A stretch of DNA of 64,000 bases, from the NCBI RefSeq assembly GCF_014283215.1, contig NZ_JACOMF010000030.1, forward strand, positions 1-64,000, in the 5' to 3' direction. Positions 52,968-61,930 of this stretch are shown piece after piece (the stretch's first letter is position 1; the number at the start of each line of letters is the position of its first letter). Under the pieces are notes generated by a model. That model ran no database searches, was not told the DNA's origin, and saw nothing but the letters and a program-made list of their open reading frames with translations. Both the position numbers and the translations under genes were made by a program. The stretch is from Siccirubricoccus deserti. GTDB taxonomy: Bacteria; Pseudomonadota; Alphaproteobacteria; Acetobacterales; Acetobacteraceae.

Positions 52968-54035
52968 TCACTCGTTCATTCCCACGATCATTTGCGCCTG
53001 GTGCACACCGTCGGGCGCCAGGTCGCGCAGAATGTCGAGGAAGTTCTTGTCGGCCAGGCGCTGCGCGCGGCGGATCAGCATCGGCAGCGGGCTCGACGGT
53101 TCGTAGCGCTCGTAGTAGCCGCACACGATTTCCAGCAGGTGAAGAGCTTCCTCCCGCGTACCGACCTCGCGCAGCGCCATCACCGAGGCGAAGCCGCCAG
53201 CGCCGGCGCGGCGCACGCCGGCGGCCGGCGCCGCGAAGGGCCCGCCATCCGCCGGTGCCTCCTCGTCACCCTCCTCCGGCATCTCCTCGAGCAGCGGCGC
53301 CTCCGCCGGCACCGCCTTGAAGCGGTCCATCACCCGCTGCATGTCGGCGACCTGCTTCTCCAGCCGGCTCAGGTCGGGGCTGGTGCCGTAGCCGGCCTTT
53401 TCCTCGAAGGCGGTGTTGATCGCCTTGAGGTCGCGACCCAGCCCGGCGACAGCGTCCCGCACCGCCTGCAGCCATTCGGGGTCGCTGTCGGCGAAGGCGG
53501 CGGTCACTGCCGCCTCGGTCGGCGGCGCCTCCGCCTCGGGGTCGGACTCGATCAGATTGAGCGCCAGGGCGATCTCGCGCCAGCCGAACGCCCCGGCCCG
53601 CCGTGAACGCGCCAGCGGCACCTCGCGCAGCAGCTTCAGCACCCGGCCCGGGTGGCCGATGCCGAGCACCGCATTCGCCCGCATCGTCGGGTCGTTGTCA
53701 TCCTCCGGGTCGAGCCGCGGATGGACGGTGTCCCAATGGCTGTCGAGCAGGTTGGCGATCAGGCCGACGCCGGCGGCGAAGGCAACCAGCCCCTGGGTGT
53801 GCAGCCGGGCCACGGACAACTGGGCAATGATGCGGATGTCGCGCGACCGCTCCAGCAGCGCCAGCGCCTGCGCCTCCACATCGCGCCAGTCGGGATCCTC
53901 GGCCGGGACGATGGTGTCGCCGAATTGCTGCTCCGGCTTGCCCTGCGCCGCGGCCTGGAGCGCGCCATAGGCGCGGTCGAATTCCAGGTCGTCGCCGGTT
54001 TCGGAATCGGCGAGGTAGGCGTCGAACTCCGCCAT
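52968..54035 (-). CDS. tssA: Type VI secretion cap protein TssA
   Basis: A 355-residue TssA, first gene of the operon. The N-terminal ImpA domain is clear: LIANLLDSHWDTVHPRLDPEDDNDPTMRANAVLGIGHPGRVLKLLREVPL then GAFGWREIALAL (segments split). The C-terminus, HLLEIVCGYYERYEPSSPLPMLIRRAQRL, is the short type of TssA C-domain shared with VasJ-like forms. An acidic linker (about 245-280) joins the two. TssA directs and caps sheath assembly. It is divergent from tagF, so the 180 bases between 54036 and 54216 should hold both promoters. Confidence 0.95.
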   Translation of the reverse strand: MAEFDAYLADSETGDDLEFDRAYGALQAAAQGKPEQQFGDTIVPAEDPDWRDVEAQALALLERSRDIRIIAQLSVARLHTQGLVAFAAGVGLIANLLDSHWDTVHPRLDPEDDNDPTMRANAVLGIGHPGRVLKLLREVPLARSRRAGAFGWREIALALNLIESDPEAEAPPTEAAVTAAFADSDPEWLQAVRDAVAGLGRDLKAINTAFEEKAGYGTSPDLSRLEKQVADMQRVMDRFKAVPAEAPLLEEMPEEGDEEAPADGGPFAAPAAGVRRAGAGGFASVMALREVGTREEALHLLEIVCGYYERYEPSSPLPMLIRRAQRLADKNFLDILRDLAPDGVHQAQMIVGMNE

Positions 54036-54216
54036 CTAGCGTTGCCCGCCGCGGCCTGGGCATGGGTCAACGCACAGCGCCAGGCCGCACTCCGTGTTTG
54101 GCTGCGCCATCTCGGACATATGCGTGTCTTTCTCCTGGCGGACAGGTTCCCCGATCCGGCTGGATCGTTGCTGAACATTGCGACATTGTCCAGCACTCTC
54201 AACCTGGAGGGGAGTC

Positions 54217-54840
54217 TTGATCGGACCCGTGCCACCATCGTTTGTTGCAACCGCAGGTTTTTACGGCAAGCTGCCCGGGCGGGGTGATTTCGTTGGCCAC
54301 GGCCTCTCGGCCAGCTTCATCCGGCCTTGGGACGACTGGCTGCAGGTGGCGATGACCGGCGCCCGGCAGCAGCTCGGGGCGCGCTGGGATCCGGCCTGGA
54401 TGCAGGCGCCGATCTGGCGCTTCCTGCTGCCCGCCGGGATGTGCGGGCCTGTCGGCATGCTCGGCCTCTGGATGCCGAGCGTCGACCGCGCCGGAAGGCA
54501 CTTCCCGCTGACTTTCGCCCGCCCGGCCGAAGGCGCCCCGGAAGCCTTCGCCAGCCGCGCCGCGGGCTGGCTAGAGGTGGCGGAACTGGCAGGCTTCGCC
54601 GCGCTGGACGAGGCGCTCGGACCGGCCGGCCTGGCGGCGCGGCTCGATGCCGAGCCGCCCAAGGCCGCCGCGGCGCCGCCGGCCGAATGCGCCGCCGCCG
54701 CCAGCGGCGCGGGGGTCTGGTGGACCGCCGGCGCACCGCTGGTGCCGGCCACGGTGCTGGTGCTGCCTGCCATGCCGGACGGCAGGCGCTTCGCCGCCAT
54801 GCTCGACGCCGAGGCGGGTGAGAATCACAACTTGAAGTAG
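54217..54840 (+). CDS. tagF: Type VI post-translational regulator TagF
   Basis: A 207-residue TagF. The diagnostic GFYGKLPGRGDFVGHGL lies at about 13-29, followed by FIRPWDDWLQ and APIWRFLLPAGMCG; later LGLWMPSVDRAGRHFPLTF. The start is TTG at 54217, chosen because GGAGG lies six bases ahead; GTG 54229 is an alternative. In other species TagF represses type VI assembly and is countered by the Ppk threonine kinase pathway. No kinase gene is in the window. It converges with the phosphatase gene. Confidence 0.92.
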   Translation: MIGPVPPSFVATAGFYGKLPGRGDFVGHGLSASFIRPWDDWLQVAMTGARQQLGARWDPAWMQAPIWRFLLPAGMCGPVGMLGLWMPSVDRAGRHFPLTFARPAEGAPEAFASRAAGWLEVAELAGFAALDEALGPAGLAARLDAEPPKAAAAPPAECAAAASGAGVWWTAGAPLVPATVLVLPAMPDGRRFAAMLDAEAGENHNLK

Positions 54841-54873
54841 CTAGCGGGCGTTCGAAGGCGGTCGCCCAGCGGC

Positions 54874-55602
54874 TCAGCCGCCCGCTGGTACCTCGGCCAT
54901 AGCCCGAAGCGTTACCACGGTAACATTATCGCGTGCATGCTTCTCGATGGCCCTGGCAAGGAGTTCCTCGGGCCCCGCCCCGTCCCGCAGCAACGCGCCG
55001 ATCTCCTCCTCCGCCAGCGCCTTGAACAACCCGTCGGTGCAAAGCAGCACCAGATCGCCAACGGCGAAGCGCCCGGACACCTTGTCCAGCTCCAGCTCGC
55101 CGCTGCCGCCAACAGCGCGGGTGATGACGTTCGCCTGAGGGTGCTTCTCAGCCTCCTCCTCGGCCAGCGTCCCCTGGTCCACCAGCTCCTGCACCAGGCT
55201 GTGGTCGCGGGTGATGCGGGAGAGGGCGCCATCCCGCAGCAGGTAGGCACGGGAATCGCCGGCCCAAAGGCAGGCGAAATGCTCACCATGCGCCAGCATG
55301 ACGACGACGGTGGTGGCGATGATGCCGCTCTCCGAATCCTCGGCCCGCTGCTGCAGCACGGCATGCACCTCGGCAAGGCGGGAGCGGACCTCGGCGAGCT
55401 TCTCGGCCGGGGCGAGATCGGCCGGCAGCGCCGCCAGCGCCGCGATCACCGCGGCCGAGGCGACATCGCCGGCGCCATGCCCGCCAGCCCCGTCCGCCAC
55501 CGCCCAGAGGCCGATGTCGGAGCGGTCGATGAAGGCATCCTCGTTGCGCTTTCGCACGGTGCCGACGTCGGTCGCGCCGCTTGCCCTGACCACCATGGTC
55601 AT
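54874..55602 (-). CDS. PppA-type PP2C phosphatase
   Basis: A 242-residue PP2C-family serine/threonine phosphatase, started at the ATG at 55602. Metal-binding motifs: GTVRKRNEDAFI (RxNED), AVADGAGGHGAGDVAS (VADGxGGH) with Asp37, LWAGDSRAYLLRDG, RITRDHSLVQELVDQG, LLCTDGLFKAL (CTDGL) and RDNVTVVTL (DNxT). In type VI systems PppA removes phosphate from Fha after PpkA acts, resetting firing. The position next to tagF and the sheath operon supports that role, but its partner kinase and Fha are not here. Confidence 0.88.
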   Translation of the reverse strand: MTMVVRASGATDVGTVRKRNEDAFIDRSDIGLWAVADGAGGHGAGDVASAAVIAALAALPADLAPAEKLAEVRSRLAEVHAVLQQRAEDSESGIIATTVVVMLAHGEHFACLWAGDSRAYLLRDGALSRITRDHSLVQELVDQGTLAEEEAEKHPQANVITRAVGGSGELELDKVSGRFAVGDLVLLCTDGLFKALAEEEIGALLRDGAGPEELLARAIEKHARDNVTVVTLRAMAEVPAGG

Positions 55603-55916
55603 GCCGGCGTGGCCTTCCGGAACGCCGGGCAGTCGGGACCTGCTGCTTTCGCCATGCGCCTGATGCGCTCCCCAACCGAACCCGTGATTGCAACCCCGCC
55701 GTGCAACGATACCGTCAATAGTGTTGGCCGGGAAGCGGTTGCGCACCCCGAATGGCATCCTGCGGCGTCGTCACCTTATCGCGAGTAATGCCAGCTGCCA
55801 GTACCTTAATCGCAGCTGACCGGCGGCGCTTCCCAAGCAGGCGCGGCAATGGCATCTGCCGGGACTGAGCGGCCACCGGAATGATGGCAGCTTCGACAGC
55901 AATTCGGGGACTCAAC
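55603..55916. other. Divergent gene-free stretch
   Basis: About 310 bases between pppA and the DUF4337 gene, which point apart, so it should contain two promoters. G+C is locally lower (about 55-60%) near 55690-55790. No terminator, repeat or short gene could be recognised. Confidence 0.4.
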
Positions 55917-56483
55917 ATGGCGGGACATGGACATGGCGACCACGGCGGCGGCGACAAGCGGATCGCCCTGCTGATCTCCGTCCTCGCCCTCTTCCTGGCG
56001 GTCGCCGAGACCGGGGCCAAGAGCGCGCAGACGGATGCGATTTCCAGCAATGTGGAGGCAGCCAACCTCTGGGCCTTCTTCCAGGCCCGCTCGATCCGCC
56101 AGACCACGGTCCGCACCGCCGCCGAGGCGGCCGAGCTGGAGAAGCCGAACACCACCGACCCCGCCGCGCGGGCCGCCATCGAGCGGCAGCAGCAGGGCTG
56201 GCGCGAGAGCGCGCACCGTTGGGAAAGTGAGCCGCAAACCGGCGAGGGCCGGCGCGAGCTGATGGCCCGCGCCAAGGCGGCAGAACACCGGCGTGACCAT
56301 TCGATGGCCGCCTACCACCACTATGAATACGGCTCCGCCGCCTTCCAGGTGGCGATCGTGCTGGCCTCCTCCTCCATCGTCACCGGGGTGCCGCTGCTGG
56401 CCCTCGGCGGCGTCGCCGTCGGCGTAGTGGGGGTGGCGCTGACCGGGATCGGCTTCCTCTTCCCCGAGGCGGTGCATTTCTGA
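55917..56483 (+). CDS. DUF4337-family membrane protein
   Basis: A 188-residue protein. The start at 55917 (GGGGA six bases upstream) gives a His/Gly-rich tip MAGHGHGDHGGGDKR followed by a first membrane helix (IALLISVLALFLAVAET). A long charged periplasmic or cytoplasmic helix (TVRTAAEAAELEKP to RAKAAEHRRD) leads to two C-terminal membrane segments (FQVAIVLASSSIVTGVPLLA and VGVVGVALTGIGFLF). This layout is that of DUF4337 proteins, whose function is unknown. The preceding phosphatase and following RlpA genes are on the other strand, so it is alone. Confidence 0.85.
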   Translation: MAGHGHGDHGGGDKRIALLISVLALFLAVAETGAKSAQTDAISSNVEAANLWAFFQARSIRQTTVRTAAEAAELEKPNTTDPAARAAIERQQQGWRESAHRWESEPQTGEGRRELMARAKAAEHRRDHSMAAYHHYEYGSAAFQVAIVLASSSIVTGVPLLALGGVAVGVVGVALTGIGFLFPEAVHF

Positions 56484-56552
56484 CCACGGGGATGCCGGAC
56501 GGCAGCCACGTCGCCGCCACGGGCTGCCGTCCTGTCAGAATGCCGGTCCGCT

Positions 56553-57074
56553 CTACCGCTCCGCCACCCGCTGGTCGGTCTCCGGCACCTCGATCGGCCG
56601 CACCTCGACCGGCGCGGTGCCCTGCTCCCGCATGCCGAGTTGCTTGGCGGTGCGGGGCGTCAGGTCGATCACCCTGCCGCGGACATGGGGGCCGCGATCC
56701 TCGACCCTCACCTCGGCGCTCCGGCCGTTCTCCAGGTTGGTGACCCGCGCCCGCGTGCCAAGCGGCAGGGTGCGGTGCGCCGCGACGTTCGAGTTGGGAT
56801 TGAACCGGCTGCCATTGGCCATCCGCCGGCCGTTGAACTTCGGGCCATAGTAGCTCGCCCGGCCACGCTGCGCCTGATGACGCCGTGATGCCGCCGGCGG
56901 GTTTTGCGCTTGCGCCCGGCGCGGCGCCTGCACATGGTTGCGCGGTGCCGTCCGGTGGGGAGAAGCCCGGTGCGGCTCCGCCGCAGCAGCGGGGGTGAAG
57001 ATGATATCCTGGGCACCGATGCCGAGGACCATCAGGGCCGCGCCCACCGCGGCCAATCCTGCCTTGCCTGTCAT
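56553..57074 (-). CDS. rlpA: RlpA-like lipoprotein-type lytic transglycosylase
   Basis: A 173-residue protein with a signal-type N-terminus (TGKAGLAAVGAALMVLGIG) supporting the ATG at 57074, although the upstream ribosome site is poor; an upstream TTG at 57134 is possible. After a His/Arg/Pro linker comes a double-psi beta-barrel: RGRASYYGPKFNGRRMANG, LPLGTRARVTNLENGRS and VEDRGPHVRGRVIDLTP, where the catalytic-type Asp is in DRGP. It lacks a SPOR domain. RlpA proteins cut denuded glycan strands; short RlpA forms like this may be only structural. Confidence 0.88.
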   Translation of the reverse strand: MTGKAGLAAVGAALMVLGIGAQDIIFTPAAAAEPHRASPHRTAPRNHVQAPRRAQAQNPPAASRRHQAQRGRASYYGPKFNGRRMANGSRFNPNSNVAAHRTLPLGTRARVTNLENGRSAEVRVEDRGPHVRGRVIDLTPRTAKQLGMREQGTAPVEVRPIEVPETDQRVAER

Positions 57075-57162
57075 GGGGCGAAGGAACGCCTGCCCGGTCG
57101 CGAGGTTCACCCCGGCCCGGCGTTTCGACCGCAACCGGGCGGAGTGCTAGACCCCTTCCACC

Positions 57163-58152
57163 ATGACCATCCAGACCCTTACCATTCCGGCGGCCGAAGC
57201 CGATACCCGGCTCGACCGCTGGTTCCGCCGGCATTTCCCGCAGCTCACCCAGGGGGCGCTGCAGAAGATGCTGCGCACCGGGCAGATCCGGGTGGACGGC
57301 AAGCGGGCCGAGGCGAATACCCGCCTCGCCGAGGGCCAGGCCGTGCGGATCCCGCCCCTGCCCCAGGGACCTGCCCCCACCCGCGACCGCCCGGCGGTCT
57401 CTGAGCGCGACGCGAAGGAGCTGGAGCGGCTGGTGCTCTACAGCGACGACAGCGTGCTGGTGCTCGACAAGCCGCATGGGCTGGCGGTGCAGGGCGGGCC
57501 CGGCATCACCCGCAACCTCGACGCCATGCTGGACGCCCTGCGCTTCGAGGCGGAGGAGCGGCCGCGGCTGGTCCACCGCCTGGACCGCGATACCTCCGGT
57601 GTCCTGCTGCTGGCCCGCACCCAGGCCGCCGCCGCCTTCCTGGCGCGCGAGTTCCGCGGCCGCGGTGTCGAGAAGACCTACTGGGCCATCACCGCCGGTC
57701 AGCCGGAGCAGACCGAGGGCCGTATCGACATCCCGCTGCTGAAGCTCGGCGGCCCACGCGGCGAGCGCACCACCGCGGTGGACGACCCGCGCGAGGGCGC
57801 CCGTGCCCTCACCGATTTCCGCACCCTCGACGCCGCCCGCGGCCGCGTTGCCTGGCTGGAGCTGAAGCCGCTGACGGGGCGGACGCATCAGCTCCGGGTG
57901 CATTGCATCGAGGGGCTGGGCGCACCGATCCTCGGCGACGGCAAATACGGCGGCGTCGCGGCGCATCTCGAAGGCCTGCCGAACCAGCTTCACCTGCACG
58001 CCCGCTCGCTGCGCCTGCCGCATCCGGAGGGCGGAATTCTGGAAGCGGCGGCGGCGCTGCCACCCCATATGCGCGAGACCTTCGGGTATTTCGGCTTCGA
58101 GGCGCCCCGCACCCCGAAGCCGCGGCGGCTGGTGGCGGGGGCGAAGCGCTGA
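57163..58152 (+). CDS. RluC/RluD-type 23S rRNA pseudouridine synthase
   Basis: A 329-residue pseudouridine synthase. An S4 RNA-binding domain is at about 15-65 (DTRLDRWFRRHFPQL, TGQIRVDGKRA). The catalytic domain begins at VLVLDKPHGLAVQGG and has the catalytic Asp141 in LVHRLDRDTSG, followed by KTYWAI and the PLTGRTHQLRVH motif. Family length and the VQGG variant fit RluC (23S positions 955, 2504, 2580) but RluD-like substrates cannot be excluded. Divergent from rlpA. Confidence 0.93.
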   Translation: MTIQTLTIPAAEADTRLDRWFRRHFPQLTQGALQKMLRTGQIRVDGKRAEANTRLAEGQAVRIPPLPQGPAPTRDRPAVSERDAKELERLVLYSDDSVLVLDKPHGLAVQGGPGITRNLDAMLDALRFEAEERPRLVHRLDRDTSGVLLLARTQAAAAFLAREFRGRGVEKTYWAITAGQPEQTEGRIDIPLLKLGGPRGERTTAVDDPREGARALTDFRTLDAARGRVAWLELKPLTGRTHQLRVHCIEGLGAPILGDGKYGGVAAHLEGLPNQLHLHARSLRLPHPEGGILEAAAALPPHMRETFGYFGFEAPRTPKPRRLVAGAKR

Positions 58153-58215
58153 TCAGCCCAAGGGTGGTGGAACCGCGGGCGGCGGTCTGAAGACAATGGC
58201 TGGATGGCCCGCCGG

Positions 58216-58243
58216 CCCTGACCGCCGCCAGCGGCGGTCAGGG
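58216..58243. repeat. Perfect hairpin upstream of the AsmA gene
   Basis: CCCTGACCGCCGC at 58216-58228 and GCGGCGGTCAGGG at 58231-58243 are exact inverses with two bases between. It lies 27 bases before the AsmA start, after the rluC-type gene stop. With no T-run it may be a leader structure, a weak terminator or a repeat. Confidence 0.6.
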
Positions 58244-58269
58244 GCGGGACACCGGACGGAGCGATCGGG

Positions 58270-60870
58270 ATGGCAGAGACTTCCGGAACACCACGCCGCT
58301 GGCTGCGCTGGGCCCTGGCCGGCCTGGCGCTGGTGGTACTGCTGCCGCTCGGTGCCCTGGCCATCGTCCTGGCGACCTTCGATGCCGAGGCGCAGAAGCC
58401 GCGCATCCAGGCGGCGGTGCAGCAGGCGACCGGCCGGGCGCTGACCCTCTCCGGGCCGATCGGGCTGAAATTCTCCCTGACGCCGACCCTGACCGTGGAT
58501 GGCGTGGCGCTGGCCAACATGCCCAGCGGCTCCCGGCCGGAGATGCTGCGCATGCGCCGGGCGGAGGTGGAACTCGCCCTATTGCCGCTGCTCTCCCGCC
58601 GGGTGGAGGTGCGGCGGCTGGTGCTGGTCGCCCCCGACCTCCTGCTGGAGACCGACAAGGCCGGCCAGCCGAACTGGGCCTTCGCCCCACCCGGCGCAGC
58701 CCCGGCCCCGGCCCCTGCCACGGCGCCGCCAGCTGCGGCCGAGACGGCGCAGCGGCAGCTCGGCATCCAGCTGGACCGGGTGGTGGTGACTGAGGGCAGC
58801 CTGACCTGGCGGGACGGCGTCACCGGGCGGACCCGGGTGCTCGCGGTCCCGCGTTTCGAGGCCGAAGGCGGCGAGGGGCCGATGCGCTTCGCCGGCGATT
58901 TCACCCTGAATGGCGCCGGCTTCGCGCTGAGCGGCCAGACCGGGCCGCTGGCCGCGCTGCTCGGCCCGCCGCCGGCGCAGCCCTGGCCGGTGAGCCTCGC
59001 GCTGGAGGCGGCCGGCGCCCGCCTCGCCGCCGAGGGCGGCATCGCCCGGCCACGAGCCGGGCAAGGCTGGCGCTTCGCCGTCACCGCACTGGTGCCGGAG
59101 CTCGCCCGGCTGGCGCCGCTGCTGCCAGATGCGCCGCTGCCGCCGCTGCGCGGCATCGATCTCGCCGCGACCGTGGCGGATGCCGGCGCCGGCCGGCTGC
59201 CGGAGGTTTCGGGCCTGCGGCTGGCGGTCGGCGAGAGCCCGCTCGACGCCGTCTTCCCCGGCCTCCGCCTCGCCGCGCTGAAGGCGACCCTGCCGCGGCA
59301 GGACCAGCCGCTGGCGCTGGAGGCGACCGGCGCGCTGGGCGATATGCCGCTGGCCCTCTCCGGCAGCCTCGGCGCCCCGGCCCTGCTGCTGCCCGGTGGC
59401 CCCGGCGGGCCATGGCCGCTCGACCTCGCCTTCCGCCTCGCCACCGCCGAGGCCAGCGTGAAGGGCAGCATCGCCGATCCGGCGCGGCTGCAGGGCGTCG
59501 ATCTGGCGCTCGGGCTGAAGGTGCCGGAGCTGGCGGCGCTTTCCGGCCTGGCCGGCACGCCGCTGCCGCCGGTGCGCGAGATTGTCGCCGAGGCGAAGCT
59601 GGCGGAGCGCACCCCGGGCTTCGCCGGCGGCGCCTTCCTGCGCGGGCTGCGCATCACCTCCTCCGCCTTCGATGCGGCGGGCGACCTCACCTATGTGGTC
59701 GGGCAGCGGCAGGGGATCAGCGGCGCGCTGGCCTCCTCCCGCCTCGATCTCGACGCGCTGCGACCGCCACCGGCGCCCGCCGGCCCGGCCGCCGCGCCGG
59801 CTGCCCCGCCCGCCGCGCATGACGGCCGGGTCATCCCCGACATCCCGCTGCCGCTGGAAGCGCTGCGGATGACCGATAGCGACCTGCGCTGGACCATCGG
59901 CACGGTGCAGGCCGGCGGCGTCGGGGTTCGGGATGTCGAGCTCGCGGCGGTCATCCAGGATGGCAAGGCGCGCTTCGATCTGCCGACCGCCACCCTGCCG
60001 GGCGGCAGGATCGCCGCCCGCCTCGGTGCCGATGTCACCGCCACGCCGCCGAGCGTCGAGGCCGCGGTCTTCTCCGAGGCGCTGGATTTGCCGGCGCTGC
60101 TCGCCGCCCTCCACGCGCCGGGCGGCACCGCCGGCCGGCTGGAGCTGGATGTGAACCTGCGCGGCCGCGGCCGCGACCTGCGGGCGGTGGCCGCCACCGC
60201 CACCGGCCATGCCGCGGTGGCGCTGACCTCCGGCCATGTCGACCAGGGCCAGGACAGCGCGCTCTCCCGCGCCCTCGGCGACCTGCGCCGGGCCTTGCCG
60301 CAGCTTGCGGCACTGGCCGAGGGCCGCATCGCCATCGCCTGCGCCGCCGCCCGCTTCGCCGTGCAGGATGGCATCGCCCAGAGCCAGGCGCTGCTGCTGG
60401 ATGGCAGCCTGGGCAGGATCGGCGGCGGCGGCAGTGCCAATCTGCGGGATGAGACCTTGGCGATGCGGCTCCAGCTCGACCTGACGGTACCGGTGCCGGG
60501 GGTGAACCTCGTGCGCATCCGGGCGCCGCTGCCGGTCGGCGGGCGGTTCTCCGCGCCGCGGCCGGACTATGCCGGGGTGGCGGGCGGGCTGATCGGCACC
60601 GCCGAGGGGCTGCTGCGCACCCCGAGCAACCTGGCGGATGGGCTGCTCGGCGCGCTCGGCGCCGAGCGCGGTACTGCGCCCGGCGCCGGTGGCGGGCTGC
60701 CCGAATGCGGCCCGGTGCTGGCGGTGGTGCGCGGCGGCCGCGCCGGGCCGGTGCCGGCCAGCCAGGCCCCCGCCGCCGAGGCCGCCCCGGCAGCGCGGCC
60801 GGCACCGGACCGCCAGCCCGCCCTGCCCGCCCCCGCGCAGCAGATGCTGCGAGACTTGTTCGGACGTTGA
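58270..60870 (+). CDS. AsmA-family envelope protein
   Basis: An 866-residue protein with an N-terminal membrane helix (RWALAGLALVVLLPLGALAI, about 15-34), then FDAEAQKPRIQAAVQQATGRALTLSGPIGLK, the classic AsmA opening, and VDGVALANMPSGSRPEMLRM. The rest is a long beta-rich repeated region; AsmA-like proteins form bridge-like lipid-transfer structures between the membranes. Two low-complexity Pro/Ala stretches (about 135-155 and 500-515) act as linkers. C-terminal VPVPGVNLVRIRAPLPVGG matches the AsmA C-domain. It ends with a Pro/Ala tail. The ATP12 gene follows by 22 bases. Confidence 0.93.
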   Translation: MAETSGTPRRWLRWALAGLALVVLLPLGALAIVLATFDAEAQKPRIQAAVQQATGRALTLSGPIGLKFSLTPTLTVDGVALANMPSGSRPEMLRMRRAEVELALLPLLSRRVEVRRLVLVAPDLLLETDKAGQPNWAFAPPGAAPAPAPATAPPAAAETAQRQLGIQLDRVVVTEGSLTWRDGVTGRTRVLAVPRFEAEGGEGPMRFAGDFTLNGAGFALSGQTGPLAALLGPPPAQPWPVSLALEAAGARLAAEGGIARPRAGQGWRFAVTALVPELARLAPLLPDAPLPPLRGIDLAATVADAGAGRLPEVSGLRLAVGESPLDAVFPGLRLAALKATLPRQDQPLALEATGALGDMPLALSGSLGAPALLLPGGPGGPWPLDLAFRLATAEASVKGSIADPARLQGVDLALGLKVPELAALSGLAGTPLPPVREIVAEAKLAERTPGFAGGAFLRGLRITSSAFDAAGDLTYVVGQRQGISGALASSRLDLDALRPPPAPAGPAAAPAAPPAAHDGRVIPDIPLPLEALRMTDSDLRWTIGTVQAGGVGVRDVELAAVIQDGKARFDLPTATLPGGRIAARLGADVTATPPSVEAAVFSEALDLPALLAALHAPGGTAGRLELDVNLRGRGRDLRAVAATATGHAAVALTSGHVDQGQDSALSRALGDLRRALPQLAALAEGRIAIACAAARFAVQDGIAQSQALLLDGSLGRIGGGGSANLRDETLAMRLQLDLTVPVPGVNLVRIRAPLPVGGRFSAPRPDYAGVAGGLIGTAEGLLRTPSNLADGLLGALGAERGTAPGAGGGLPECGPVLAVVRGGRAGPVPASQAPAAEAAPAARPAPDRQPALPAPAQQMLRDLFGR

Positions 60871-60892
60871 AGCCGCGAGAAGTGAGCTGCCG

Positions 60893-61630
60893 ATGAAGCG
60901 ATTCTGGGATACCGCCACCGCCGAGCCCCGGGCCGGCGGTTTCGGCGTGGCGCTGGACGGCCGCCCGGTGCGGCTGCCTAGCGGCACGCCGCTGCTGGTC
61001 GAGGCCGAGCCGCTGGCCGCCGCGATCGCCGCCGAATGGGCTGCCGCCGGCGGCGCCAAGGGCGGCGAGATGACCATGGAGGATGTGCCGCTGACCCGCC
61101 TCGCCGGCACGGCGCAGGAACGCATCGCCCCGGATCCGGCGGCGATGGTGGAAGGGCTGGCGAAATACGCCGAGACCGACCTGCTCTGCTACCGGGCGGA
61201 GGAAACGAAGCTCGCCGAGTTGCAGGCCGCCGAATGGCAGCCGCTGCTCGATTGGGCGGCGTTGCAGCACGATGCGCCGCTCAGGGTCACCACCGGGCTG
61301 ATGCCGGTGCCGCAGGACCCGGTGGCGCTGGCGGCGCTGCGCCGCGCGGTGGGCCAGCTGCCGCCGCTGCACCTCGCCGCGCTTGGCGTGCTGGTGCCGG
61401 CCTTCGGCAGCCTGGTACTCGGCCTGGCGGTGGTGCAGGGCAGGCTGGGGCCGGAGGCGGCGCATGCGCTGGCGACCCTCGACGAGCGCCACCAGGAGGC
61501 ATTCTGGGGTACCGACCCGGAGGCGGCGGCGCGGCGCGCGCGGATCGCCCGGGATGTCGCGCTGGCTGCCCGGCTCGTGGCACTGGCCGGGCCAGCCACG
61601 AGCCTCCTGGACGCGGGGCCTTCGGCATGA
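60893..61630 (+). CDS. ATP12-family F1-ATPase assembly chaperone
   Basis: A 245-residue ATP12 (PF07542) protein, a chaperone for F1 ATPase alpha-subunit assembly in alphaproteobacteria and mitochondria. Seen: [65 protein letters not shown] (all split segments), [14 protein letters not shown], and [19 protein letters not shown]. Length is typical. Its TGA overlaps the acylphosphatase ATG (ATGA), so the two are co-translated. Confidence 0.95.
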   Translation: MKRFWDTATAEPRAGGFGVALDGRPVRLPSGTPLLVEAEPLAAAIAAEWAAAGGAKGGEMTMEDVPLTRLAGTAQERIAPDPAAMVEGLAKYAETDLLCYRAEETKLAELQAAEWQPLLDWAALQHDAPLRVTTGLMPVPQDPVALAALRRAVGQLPPLHLAALGVLVPAFGSLVLGLAVVQGRLGPEAAHALATLDERHQEAFWGTDPEAAARRARIARDVALAARLVALAGPATSLLDAGPSA

Positions 61631-61896
61631 ACGCCCGCCACCTGCGGATCGAGGGAAGGGTCCAGGGCGTCGGCTACCGGGCATGGATGCTGCGGGAAGC
61701 GTCGCGCCTTGGCCTCTCCGGCTGGGTGCGCAACCGCGCCGATGGCAGTGTGGAGGCGCTGGTGGCGGGTCCCGAGCCGGCGGTGCAGGCGCTGCTCACC
61801 GCCTGCCGCCGTGGCCCGGTGCTGGCCCGGGTCGACCGCATCGAGGAGAGCTTCGCCGAGGATCTGCCCGAGGGCGACGGCTTCCGGCAGCTCTAG
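61627..61896 (+). CDS. acyP: Acylphosphatase
   Basis: An 89-residue acylphosphatase, hydrolysing acyl phosphates. The GRVQGVGYR motif at 10-18 carries the catalytic Arg18, and [13 protein letters not shown] has the catalytic Asn36. Length is exactly typical. The ATG overlaps the TGA of the ATP12-family gene. Residues 70-78 (RIEESFAED) are the variable C-terminal part. Confidence 0.96.
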   Translation: MNARHLRIEGRVQGVGYRAWMLREASRLGLSGWVRNRADGSVEALVAGPEPAVQALLTACRRGPVLARVDRIEESFAEDLPEGDGFRQL

Positions 61897-61930
61897 GACG
61901 CGGCTCGCTCGACTGCTCCCCCTGCTGGCG

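Noticed and set aside
46949-53320. Very long plus-strand frames across the type VI operon (742, 676 and 791 codons)
   Set aside because: All are antisense to well-defined tss genes and have Gly/Arg/Gln-rich composition without recognised domains.
54036-54216. Sigma-54 promoter between tssA and tagF
   Set aside because: A GG-n10-GC spacing occurs near 54157, but the flanking bases do not match the -24/-12 consensus well enough.
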